This document shows, piece by piece, positions 1 through 7,445 of a stretch of DNA of 7,504 nt (position 1 is the stretch's first letter; the number at the start of each line of letters is the position of its first letter). Origin of the DNA: Lachnospiraceae bacterium (lineage in GTDB: Bacteria; Bacillota_A; Clostridia; Lachnospirales; Lachnospiraceae); the NCBI GenBank assembly GCA_009774465.1, contig VSNT01000157.1, positions 1-7,504 of the forward strand. The letters run 5' to 3'. The translations under genes and the position numbers were made by a program. Under the pieces are notes generated by a model. The model was given only the letters and a program-made list of their open reading frames with translations, was not told the origin of the DNA and ran no database searches.

Positions 1-42
1 GTTATAAAAATATAAATTAAAGTTTAATAATTAAAATACTTA

Positions 43-71
43 CCTTTAATTGATAAATAGTAAAATATAAT
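43..71 (+). promoter_or_regulatory. Candidate promoter of the ABC exporter gene
   Basis: A perfect TATAAT hexamer lies at 66-71, about 22 bases before the start codon at 93, inside a very AT-rich leader. The -35 region at the right spacing (around 43-48, CCTTTA) is a poor match. A better-looking TTGATA at 50-55 is only 10 bases from the -10, too close to pair with it. In DNA this AT-rich a TATAAT can occur by chance, so this is a modest call. No operator or riboswitch fold was recognised in 1-92. Confidence 0.35.
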
Positions 72-92
72 AAATGAATACGAGGTTATCCC

Positions 93-1835
93 ATGAAAAA
101 ACAAGAATGGAAGAAATTTTTTTCCTATTACAAGCCATACAAAAAAATATTTGCAGCCGACATGTTGTTTGCCTGTATGGGCGCTGCGGTTACTTTAATT
201 ATTCCTCTTATTATCCGTTACATTACCAGTGATGTGATTTATCGGGACTCCTCCCAGTCTCTTCACACGATCCTTGTACTAACGGGAATCATGGCTCTTT
301 TGGTTTTATTGGAATGTTATTGCAATTACTTCATTGCCTATTACGGACACATGATGGGGGCTAAGATGGAATACAATATGCGCAATGAAATTTTTGCCCA
401 TTATCAGAAACTGTCCTTCAGCTTTTTTGACAACCAAAAGGTAGGACAATTGATGAGCCGTGTTACCAACGATTTGTTTGATATCAGCGAATTGTTTCAT
501 CATGGCCCGGAAGACATGGTGATTTCCATAATCAAGCTTTTTGGCTCCTTTGCCATCCTGCTTTCTATTAATTGGCGGCTGGCTTTGGTGGCTTTTGCAA
601 TTGTTCCTGTAATGCTCATTTATGCATTTTATTTTAATGTGCGCATGAAACGTGCTTTTGTGAAAAACAGAGCAAGAATTGCCGATATTAATGCGCAGAT
701 CGAAGATAATCTTTCGGGAATCCGGGTAGTGAAATCCTTTGCCAATGAAGAAATTGAAATGGATAAATTTAAAGCCGGAAATGACCGCTTTGTAGAAAGC
801 AAAAAAGAAAGCTATAAATATATGGGGCTCTACCACTCCGGCCTTGGCGCTTTTACTACCTTAATCAGTGTTATCGTAATTGCGGCAGGCGCTGCCTTTA
901 TCACTTTTCAAATGATATCAATTACGGACCTGATTACTTTTCTGCTTTACATTAATAATTTTACGGAACCTATTAAAAAATTGATTAACTTTACGGAACA
1001 GTTTCAAAACGGAGCTTCCGGTTACACAAGATTTCTTGAAATTTTAAAAATCAATCCGGATATTACAGACAGCCCGGACGCAAAGGAATTGATAAAGGCA
1101 AAAGGCGATATTACCTTTGAAAATGTTTCCTTCCGCTATGAGGATGATTCTGAAACCGTTTTATCCAACTTAAACCTCCACGTAAAAGAAGGAGAATACG
1201 TTGCATTGGTAGGGACCTCCGGCGTAGGAAAATCAACACTTTGCAGTTTGATTCCCAGATTTTATGATGTGACGGAAGGGCAGATTTTAATAGATGGAAC
1301 TGACATCCGTAACTTTACCTTAAAAAGTCTTAGAAATAATATTGGTATCGTACAGCAGGACGTATACCTTTTTACCGGAAGTGTAATGGATAATATCCGC
1401 TATGGCTGCCCAAATGCAACAGATGCCCAGATTGTTGCAGCCGCACAAAATGCCAATGCACACGAATTTATCATGAATCTCCCGGAAGGCTATGATACTA
1501 ACATTGGACAAAGAGGCATCAAGTTGTCCGGAGGGCAAAAGCAAAGGCTGTCCATTGCCAGAGTTTTTCTAAAAAATCCGCCTGTTTTAATCTTTGATGA
1601 AGCTACTTCCGCACTGGACAATGAAAGTGAAAAGGTGGTTCAGGAATCTTTGGAAAAACTGGCCAGAAACCGTACCACCTTTGTAATTGCGCACAGACTT
1701 TCCACTATCCGCAATGCCCAGAAAATTCTGATGCTTACGGAAAATGGCATATCAGAAAGCGGAACCCACGAGGAGTTGCTTGCCAAAAACGGAATTTATG
1801 CAGATCTGTACAATATGCAGTTTAAAACAAAATAA
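93..1835 (+). CDS. ABC exporter half-transporter (fused membrane and ATPase domains, MsbA/LmrA-like)
   Basis: This 580-residue protein has the usual length and layout of a type IV (MsbA-like) ABC exporter half-molecule. It would dimerise in the cytoplasmic membrane and use ATP to move a lipid, drug or peptide outward. Residues about 18-310 form the six-helix membrane domain, with hydrophobic segments near 20-42, 57-83, 143-180 and 253-290. The ATPase domain follows: the aromatic A-loop Tyr349, Walker A GTSGVGKST at 374-382, Q-loop Gln at 421-422, signature LSGGQ at 478-482, Walker B ending in Asp502 with catalytic Glu503, the SALD D-loop at 506-509 and switch His534. All catalytic residues are intact, so a working homodimer is plausible; heterodimeric exporters often have one degenerate site, and this one does not. 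The ATG at 93 is preceded by GAGG at 82-85 with 7-base spacing. No partner half-transporter is adjacent. The substrate cannot be read from the sequence, so no gene symbol is given. Confidence 0.95.
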   Translation: MKKQEWKKFFSYYKPYKKIFAADMLFACMGAAVTLIIPLIIRYITSDVIYRDSSQSLHTILVLTGIMALLVLLECYCNYFIAYYGHMMGAKMEYNMRNEIFAHYQKLSFSFFDNQKVGQLMSRVTNDLFDISELFHHGPEDMVISIIKLFGSFAILLSINWRLALVAFAIVPVMLIYAFYFNVRMKRAFVKNRARIADINAQIEDNLSGIRVVKSFANEEIEMDKFKAGNDRFVESKKESYKYMGLYHSGLGAFTTLISVIVIAAGAAFITFQMISITDLITFLLYINNFTEPIKKLINFTEQFQNGASGYTRFLEILKINPDITDSPDAKELIKAKGDITFENVSFRYEDDSETVLSNLNLHVKEGEYVALVGTSGVGKSTLCSLIPRFYDVTEGQILIDGTDIRNFTLKSLRNNIGIVQQDVYLFTGSVMDNIRYGCPNATDAQIVAAAQNANAHEFIMNLPEGYDTNIGQRGIKLSGGQKQRLSIARVFLKNPPVLIFDEATSALDNESEKVVQESLEKLARNRTTFVIAHRLSTIRNAQKILMLTENGISESGTHEELLAKNGIYADLYNMQFKTK

Positions 1836-1851
1836 AACTTGAAATTGTAAT

Positions 1852-3198
1852 TTATTCAATCCACCTTACTACATCACCTTTGCGGATTTCCTTGTCTGCG
1901 GAGGTGATGATTTTACTTTCCTTATCAAGGGCGCTGGATTCTATCGCCATCCAGGTATCATTTTGATCTAATATTCTTACTGTCACCTCTTCCACATAAT
2001 ATTCTTCTCCTAAAATTCCCTCCCGGGATTTTACTACGTAAACAAAACTTTTGGTATTCGTTTTATAAACTGCCTCAGGAGAAATACAGCATTCATATTT
2101 TTCTCCCTGTTTTGAATAAATGATCTTTCCTGAAAGACCTGGAACTCCCATATTTTGCGGCAGTTCGATGGTTACCTCAAAGCTTCCCGGCATGGTCTGG
2201 CTCTCCATAAAATAGCTGGCAATTGTATCCAGACTACTGCCTCCATCCAGTTTAATTGTCACCGAATCTCCAACACCAATATATTTTTTCTGCCCTTTAT
2301 CAAGAAGTACCTTAAACTGACAGGGAAGAGTGTCATCTGTCAGGTAAATAGCCGCCCCGTCAGGCACTCTGCCCCCGGCGGATACAAAAATATCTGTAAC
2401 AGTTCCCGACATATCTGCCTTAATAATTCCCTCCTCGTTTAAAATCCTGGTAAAAGGCTCCAGTTCTTCTTTTAATGCAGCAAGATTCATCTGTGATACG
2501 GACAAGGCAGAGTCTGCTCCTTCGGGAAAAAGAATATCCTCTACTCCTCTTTCCGCATCTTTAATCGCCTGATCTCTATCCCTCTTCGCATCAGCTTCCC
2601 CATACGCCGCCTCCTGCATTGCATCTCTTAACGCCTGCTCCTGCTGCCTTCTTGATTCTTCATCCATACCCCCTGAATCATTTAAAAAATCGTCCAAAGC
2701 CTGCTGGGCACGCACATATCTGTCCTGGGCACGGCCTACATCCGTATTTTCCAACCGTGATGTAGTATCATAATCCTCTCTGGCACGCGCTTCTTCCAAT
2801 TCCTTCCTTTCCTGAGCAAGGGCTTTATTTTCCAAAAGAGTATTAATTTCCGTTTGAAGAATATTTATTTCATCCTGTTTTTCTTCTATCAAATTTTTTA
2901 AATCTTCCAAATCCACCTGAAAAAGGATATCTCCCTCTTCAACTTTATCACCCACGCGAACCGTAACCGATTCCACACGAAGACCGGAAAGCACAGTAAC
3001 TGCCTGCTTCCCCCCTTCTATTACAATGCCTTCCGCCTCTATTCTGTGTTCAATATACTTACTTTCCGGCGAAGCAGTACTTACCACCGGCAGTCTGGAG
3101 GTATAGACACTTTTTGAAATTAAAGTACAAATCCACATACCTGCTAAAAATAAAATAAACCCTGTAACAGCTTTTTTCTTAACCATATGTGTACCCAT
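1852..3198 (-). CDS. HlyD-like membrane-fusion (adaptor) protein
   Basis: This is a 448-residue adaptor of the HlyD/RND-type periplasmic adaptor superfamily, which in Gram-positives usually works beside MacB-like ABC exporters. From the N-terminus: a short basic stretch and a membrane anchor (about 9-28); the first half of a lipoyl-like domain (about 52-98, with the GDKVEEGDILF turn); a charged coiled-coil hairpin rich in Glu, Arg, Gln and Ala (about 98-250, with a likely turn at the Asn-Asp-Ser-Gly-Gly at 173-177); the second lipoyl half (about 256-290); a beta-barrel region (about 291-365); and a C-terminal membrane-proximal region (about 370-448). Eight bases separate it from the stop of the preceding permease, so it appears co-transcribed and possibly translationally coupled. 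The frame stays open to 3363, but that extension reads through the permease gene and lacks adaptor character. I chose ATG at 3198 because AGGG lies 6 bases upstream; ATG at 3186 (444 residues) is the alternative. An adaptor at the end of an importer operon is unusual. Confidence 0.88.
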   Translation of the reverse strand: MGTHMVKKKAVTGFILFLAGMWICTLISKSVYTSRLPVVSTASPESKYIEHRIEAEGIVIEGGKQAVTVLSGLRVESVTVRVGDKVEEGDILFQVDLEDLKNLIEEKQDEINILQTEINTLLENKALAQERKELEEARAREDYDTTSRLENTDVGRAQDRYVRAQQALDDFLNDSGGMDEESRRQQEQALRDAMQEAAYGEADAKRDRDQAIKDAERGVEDILFPEGADSALSVSQMNLAALKEELEPFTRILNEEGIIKADMSGTVTDIFVSAGGRVPDGAAIYLTDDTLPCQFKVLLDKGQKKYIGVGDSVTIKLDGGSSLDTIASYFMESQTMPGSFEVTIELPQNMGVPGLSGKIIYSKQGEKYECCISPEAVYKTNTKSFVYVVKSREGILGEEYYVEEVTVRILDQNDTWMAIESSALDKESKIITSADKEIRKGDVVRWIE

Positions 3199-3206
3199 GC
3201 CTTTCC

Positions 3207-4097
3207 CTATTCTTTTAATCCTGAATATATAATTCCCTGTTCCAGATAATCCTGCCCCATAACAAATACAAATACTGCAGGTATTAAGGTAATAATAGAT
3301 GCACAAAATGCGTAACCGGCCCGTGCCCAGGTAATTTCCGGCAAATACAGGGATAATGGCCATAACGCTTTATCTTCCAGAAAGGCCATTGGCTGTTCAA
3401 CCATATTCCAATACTCTAAAAATCCCAAAACTAATGCCGATAAAATTCCACTTTTCCCCAAAGGCAGTCCTATTTTTAAAAAAATAAATCCCTCTCCTGC
3501 CCCATCTATTCTGGCCGCTTCATAAAGCTGTTCTGGAATACTGCGAAATCCTCCATAACAGAGAAAAACAGGAAAGGTAGAAAATACTGCCGGTAAAATA
3601 ACCGCCGGCTGCGTATTCAGTAAAGACAATCTATCCAGCACCAGATAACTGGAAAGCATCGTAACCTGAAAAGGTAAAAGCATAAGCACCACGTAAAACG
3701 CAAAAAGAAATCTGCTGCCCCGCACCTTGTAAACGGCAAATGCCCATGCGGCAGGAACCCCCATAAGAAGCTGCCCTGCCAGTATCCAGGCCACCATTTT
3801 TATGGAGTTCCAAAAAAGAACAAAAAACTGGGGGCTGAAAAACAAAAGCTTCCCATAATTTTCAAAAGTAGGGTAATCCGGCATCAGCTTCCAACTGATA
3901 AACTCCAATCCATCCGTAAAAATAGAATTTAAATAACCTTTTAATTCATACTGGTCCATCACCGAACCTGTAAGAAGCAGGATAATCGGTAAAACTGTAA
4001 ACAATGCCGGTATTAACAGCACGATTGCTGTCAGGCTGTCCTGTACATTTCCGCTTAACTTATATTTATATGCTGCCCTTTCCTTTTTATCCTTCAT
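3207..4097 (-). CDS. Carbohydrate-type ABC importer permease (MalG-like, second permease)
   Basis: This 296-residue inner-membrane permease is of the binding-protein-dependent transport family (MalG/AraQ type). It would pair with the preceding MalF-like protein to form the substrate channel. Hydrophobic segments lie near 21-43, 92-122, 129-154, 164-184, 214-231 and 262-280, giving the expected six helices. The cytoplasmic EAA loop, which docks the ATPase, is clear: Glu193-Ala-Ala, Gly199, then Leu211-Pro212. The C-terminal tail keeps only a loose version of the usual MalG ending: Gln282, Gly288 and a final Leu-Lys-Glu. Its ATG overlaps the end of the preceding permease by 11 bp in another frame, a classic coupled arrangement; the GGGA about 5 bases upstream is a weak ribosome site, which fits coupling. 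The substrate is not determinable; sugars or oligosaccharides are the family norm. Confidence 0.92.
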   Translation of the reverse strand: MKDKKERAAYKYKLSGNVQDSLTAIVLLIPALFTVLPIILLLTGSVMDQYELKGYLNSIFTDGLEFISWKLMPDYPTFENYGKLLFFSPQFFVLFWNSIKMVAWILAGQLLMGVPAAWAFAVYKVRGSRFLFAFYVVLMLLPFQVTMLSSYLVLDRLSLLNTQPAVILPAVFSTFPVFLCYGGFRSIPEQLYEAARIDGAGEGFIFLKIGLPLGKSGILSALVLGFLEYWNMVEQPMAFLEDKALWPLSLYLPEITWARAGYAFCASIITLIPAVFVFVMGQDYLEQGIIYSGLKE

Positions 4098-4971
4098 CTT
4101 TATCCCAAACCTTTTGCAATAAAATAATTACAACAAACAAAAATCCTCCGGTGCATATTGCTGCTGCCGCCATTTTGTCAAATTCCAGATTTACAAACCA
4201 GTTATTAAATAAATGCTGAAGCAGATAGATGCTTTGATGGGGATAAGAGCCTGCCACCAGATACGCTTCCCTGTAAATTTTAAAGGAATTCAAGAAAGAC
4301 AGAATAACAATGGTATAAAGACTTCCCTTTAAATTTGGCAGAACTACATACCATACCCTTTGAAAACTTCCTGCCCCATCTACCTTTGCAGCATCTAAAA
4401 TTTCCGTAGGTATTCCTAAAATTCCTGCAAGCCATAAAACCACTGTGTATCCGGTATTTTTCCATACATAACTGCATACCAGCACCCAAAATGCCGCTCC
4501 TGTACCCAGGTAATCCGTATGTATTTCTCCCCAAAGCCCGGTCCATTCACCCAGACTAGTAAGAGCCAGATTTAAAAATCCCTGCCTATAGAACAGCATT
4601 TTCCATACCATTACAATAGTTGCAACCGGCATGGCAAGAGGAAATAAGTAAAAAGATTTTATGGTTCCTGCATTTTTCAATCTGCTAAGAGGCAGTGCAA
4701 TCAAAAATCCTGTTACTACCAGCAAAGGAATACAGACTGCTGTAAAATACAGAGTATTTTTCACTGCCAGATGAAAAGCCTGATTGGTAAAAATAATTTT
4801 ATAATTTTCAACTCCCCGAAACTGTCCTGTTATTGCTGTGGTAAAAGATCTCTTAAACACATCTAAGAAAGGCATTACTACAAAAATGAGCACTCCCAAA
4901 AAGCTGGGGGCAAGGAACAGAAAAAATGCCCGATTTTCTCTGCTCCTTTTTTTATTTTTAGAAAATAACAT
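4087..4971 (-). CDS. Carbohydrate-type ABC importer permease (MalF/UgpA-like, first permease)
   Basis: This roughly 294-residue permease resembles the MalF/UgpA/LacF group and would be the first half of the importer channel. A basic N-terminus (Lys-Asn-Lys-Lys-Arg) precedes helix 1 (about 16-38). Further hydrophobic segments lie near 72-95, 106-126, 157-182, 214-230 and 266-285. The EAA loop is present in an Asp-Ala-Ala variant: Asp193-Ala-Ala, Gly199, Leu211-Pro212. Downstream, the Phe-Lys-Ile-Tyr segment and the Tyr-Pro-His-Gln-Ser region near 243-247 match the usual family pattern. Two starts compete. ATG at 4971 has GGTGAT upstream at a spacing that fits the extended anti-Shine-Dalgarno sequence. 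TTG at 4986 would add five residues (MVGDG) and has AGGA 8 bases upstream. I prefer the ATG because the shorter N-terminus looks more typical. The gene begins 9-24 bp after the lipoprotein stop and overlaps the next permease by 11 bp. Confidence 0.92.
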   Translation of the reverse strand: MLFSKNKKRSRENRAFFLFLAPSFLGVLIFVVMPFLDVFKRSFTTAITGQFRGVENYKIIFTNQAFHLAVKNTLYFTAVCIPLLVVTGFLIALPLSRLKNAGTIKSFYLFPLAMPVATIVMVWKMLFYRQGFLNLALTSLGEWTGLWGEIHTDYLGTGAAFWVLVCSYVWKNTGYTVVLWLAGILGIPTEILDAAKVDGAGSFQRVWYVVLPNLKGSLYTIVILSFLNSFKIYREAYLVAGSYPHQSIYLLQHLFNNWFVNLEFDKMAAAAICTGGFLFVVIILLQKVWDKDEG

Positions 4972-4995
4972 TCCATCACCAACCAATATATTTTC

Positions 4996-7395
4996 CTATT
5001 CCGCCATATACAGCGCAACGCTCTTTTCTATTGCAGAAACAGCTTCTTCCAGGCTCTTTTCTCCCCGCATATATAAGGCGCCTTCTTTATATACTGCATC
5101 TTCCAGTCTTACATCCTCAACATAGGGGGTAGATGCACCTTCCATCCATCCGCGGAGTGTATTTATGTTTTCTTCATCCGGCCAGTAAATCGTCATTTCA
5201 ATGTAGGTTCCTTCCCCATCACTGCTGGCTATGGAAGAATATTCTCCATTTTCCCCAACTTCTGAACTGGGAGTCAGCTTTTCTTCTAAGGCCGCTTTAT
5301 TTACAGGAAGTCCTAAAAAGGTAGATGTCTGATTTTCTTTTCCCAAAAGCACCTTTAAAAACGCTTCCCCCTGATCTGTATTTTCTGATGCCGCGCTGAT
5401 TCCTGCTATGGTCTGGGCCCAAAATACATTCTGGCTCTGACCAGGCATAAGCTTAAGCTGTGTATCCTCAAAACCATTGATTCTGGGTACAGAGGTAGTC
5501 ATTGCATAAGCAAAAATATCATAAATTGTTCCACTGACCATCTGCCTGCTCTTTCCAACATATCCTATCTCATCCAGCCCTGTTCTGAAATATTTGGAAT
5601 CTTCTCTCAAAATTCCCATGTCCTGCATATAATAATCATTTAAATTATCCCAATATTCTTTAATTTTACTGTCAAGACCGTTCATTTGGGCATCATAAAT
5701 TCGCTTTGTCTCCTCAAGGAAATCTGAGATATTTTGCATATTAATCTCTCCATTTTCTGTTTTCCAGGAAGGAATACAGGTCATGGCAAACATTCTCATG
5801 ACTCCTCTTTCCGAAGCAATTCCAAGCAGATCTGCACCGGATATTTCATCACGCATTTTCTCTACTCCATCTGCTAAACTTTTCAGGTCGTTCATGGATG
5901 AAACTGTTTTTTCTCTGCCCAGGATTACAGGCAGATTTATTTCACAGGGCATCATATATACTTTTCCATCTTTTTCAAAAGCATCCGCAATATTGGTAAA
6001 GATTGCACCATCTCCATTAAGGCTGTCAAGCACAGGTTTTAAATCCATTAAAAGCCCTTTATCTACGTAAGCATCTACAGGCATATTGTCCAGAATCAAA
6101 ACATCCGGCCCATCTCCGGCCATAATTTTGGTATTTAAACTTTTCAATGCATCCTCTTTTGTAACGGAACTGTTTTCATCAATTCCAACTTCATATTGTA
6201 CATAAACCTCCGGATTGGCTGCCTGATACAGGGATACTGCCTGACGGACCGTATCATTTTGATTTAAGCTGTAAATAATTAATTTTTCATTAGGCACTGT
6301 GGGAATATCGGGATCATAAACATACTTTACCAGCTTCCCTCCGGTAAATAATATTAAAAACTCATTATTATCTAAAAGGATAACTCCTTCCAACTGATAT
6401 GCAGGATTACCGAAAGTGCTGAGATTTCCATCAACAATCTGCTCCATAGCGCTTCCGCCAATTACATGCCGGTACAGTCCTTTTTCTCCTGCAAGATAGA
6501 GCACTCCTTCTTCCCCGGTACAAAAATACAAATCATGCCAGCTGCCTCCATTGGTATCTCTGTTTTTGTAATTTTCCGTAATAAAATCTGCCAGCACCTC
6601 ATCCTCTATATAGGTTTTTTTCTCCATGTCATAAATCAAAAATCCATCATAATCATATCCGTCAAGGATCATCAAATTTCCCTGAAATTGAATTAATTCC
6701 GGTATATTGCCATTTACCGTAAGAAATGCTTCACAACTCCCATCCTCTTTCACTTCATAAACAGGTTCGCCGTACATTGTAATAAAGACTCTGCCATTTT
6801 CAGATACCCATACGCCGCGTATAAAGTTACCTTCTACAGGCGTTTCAACAAACTGCTCCGTTCCATCCGGCTTAACAATTAAAAGTCTGTTGTGAATTTC
6901 AGGTACATAATTTTCCTCTGTTTCTAAGGTACCTTCTTCCTCATCTGCATTTTCATCTTCCAGACTGTCTTCTACTTCTACAACAACATATACCGTTCCA
7001 TCCATTCCTATCTGTATATCATGAATGTAAGTTTCATCTTCAAGCAGTTTACTGAACCAGTCCTGCTGATAAGTTTCCCAGGTGGCTCCGTTATCCTTTG
7101 ACACAATAAATTCCCTGTATTCATCCGTTATGATAATCTGTCCATCCGCCAGCTTAAAAATTTTATTCTGATATCCTCCAATCTGTTCGGACAAATCAGT
7201 CACCTGTTCCACATACCGCCCCATTGCAACCGGCTCATTTGTTCCTTCTTCTTTTTTATCATCCGTACTGTTTCCTTCCTGATTTTCCGCTGCCACATTT
7301 CCCTGGGCTGCCGGTTTACTGCCACAGCCGGAAATCGTAACCATTATCATAGCAAATAACATTATAATTGCTGTTATTCTTTTTACTTTTTTCAT
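4996..7395 (-). CDS. Lipoprotein with N-terminal beta-propeller-like region fused to a family 1 solute-binding domain
   Basis: This 799-residue protein is far longer than a normal sugar-binding lipoprotein (about 400-450). A signal peptide with a basic start and hydrophobic core ends in the lipobox Ile-Ser-Gly-Cys, predicting lipid attachment at Cys24 on the outer face of the membrane. A Gly/Glu/Asp/Lys-rich linker (about 25-57) follows. Residues about 60-365 show roughly six repeated beta-strand units, each with a hydrophobic strand run and a turn such as Asp-Gly or Asn-Gly. One is a textbook BNR/Asp-box (Ser99-Lys-Asp-Asn-Gly-Ala-Thr-Trp106), pointing to a beta-propeller. A very acidic insert sits at about 141-162. 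Residues about 368-799 look like a family 1 extracellular solute-binding protein: an opening strand with Asn-Gln-Asn, then GDGPDVLILD at 427-436, and FLGLPVNKAALEEKL at 693-707. It should deliver ligand to the two permeases encoded next. The ATG has AGGA 4 bases upstream. The propeller assignment is by pattern only; the ligand is unknown. Confidence 0.88.
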   Translation of the reverse strand: MKKVKRITAIIMLFAMIMVTISGCGSKPAAQGNVAAENQEGNSTDDKKEEGTNEPVAMGRYVEQVTDLSEQIGGYQNKIFKLADGQIIITDEYREFIVSKDNGATWETYQQDWFSKLLEDETYIHDIQIGMDGTVYVVVEVEDSLEDENADEEEGTLETEENYVPEIHNRLLIVKPDGTEQFVETPVEGNFIRGVWVSENGRVFITMYGEPVYEVKEDGSCEAFLTVNGNIPELIQFQGNLMILDGYDYDGFLIYDMEKKTYIEDEVLADFITENYKNRDTNGGSWHDLYFCTGEEGVLYLAGEKGLYRHVIGGSAMEQIVDGNLSTFGNPAYQLEGVILLDNNEFLILFTGGKLVKYVYDPDIPTVPNEKLIIYSLNQNDTVRQAVSLYQAANPEVYVQYEVGIDENSSVTKEDALKSLNTKIMAGDGPDVLILDNMPVDAYVDKGLLMDLKPVLDSLNGDGAIFTNIADAFEKDGKVYMMPCEINLPVILGREKTVSSMNDLKSLADGVEKMRDEISGADLLGIASERGVMRMFAMTCIPSWKTENGEINMQNISDFLEETKRIYDAQMNGLDSKIKEYWDNLNDYYMQDMGILREDSKYFRTGLDEIGYVGKSRQMVSGTIYDIFAYAMTTSVPRINGFEDTQLKLMPGQSQNVFWAQTIAGISAASENTDQGEAFLKVLLGKENQTSTFLGLPVNKAALEEKLTPSSEVGENGEYSSIASSDGEGTYIEMTIYWPDEENINTLRGWMEGASTPYVEDVRLEDAVYKEGALYMRGEKSLEEAVSAIEKSVALYMAE

Positions 7396-7425
7396 ACTTT
7401 CCTACTCTTCCCTTTCTTTTTAAAC

Positions 7426-7445
7426 TTAATTAAAGTGTTAATCAA
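7426..7445. repeat. AT-rich inverted repeat upstream of the binding-protein gene
   Basis: TTAATTAA (7426-7433) and TTAATCAA (7438-7445) form an imperfect inverted repeat around a 4-base centre, AGTG. It lies in the short gap between the end of the upstream reading frame and the lipoprotein start. It could be an operator for a dimeric regulator or part of a weak internal promoter; on the minus strand, TTGATT at 7445-7440 is followed 17 bases later by TAAAAA, each matching consensus at only 4 of 6 bases. It has no G/C stem and no T-run after it, so it is not a convincing terminator. In such AT-rich DNA, chance is a real possibility. Confidence 0.35.

Noticed and set aside
306..836. A 176-codon open frame on the minus strand opposite the ABC exporter
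   Set aside because: It lies wholly within a gene with intact family motifs, has a His/Phe/Lys-rich composition with no recognisable domain, and is best explained as an antisense shadow.
1839..1859. Weak inverted repeat (TTGAA ... TTCAA) as a terminator for the minus-strand operon
   Set aside because: The stem is only five mostly A/T pairs with an 11-base loop. A T-rich stretch follows on the minus strand, but the structure is too weak to call.
3199..3363. N-terminal extension of the adaptor frame up to 3363
   Set aside because: The extra 55 residues come from the other frame of the permease gene, are Cys/Tyr-rich and unlike adaptor N-termini; a ribosome site and membrane anchor support a start at 3198 or 3186.
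4972..4986. TTG start for the first permease
   Set aside because: It has a fair AGGA ribosome site, but the ATG at 4971 also has a well-spaced GGTGAT and gives a more typical N-terminus. It is kept as an alternative rather than the main call.
5783..6070. Plus-strand open frame opposite the solute-binding domain
   Set aside because: It is Ser/Pro/Phe-rich, has no recognisable domain, and is fully contained in a convincing gene on the other strand; several similar frames (for example 2155-2442, 4838-5125 and 6466-6696) were rejected for the same reason.
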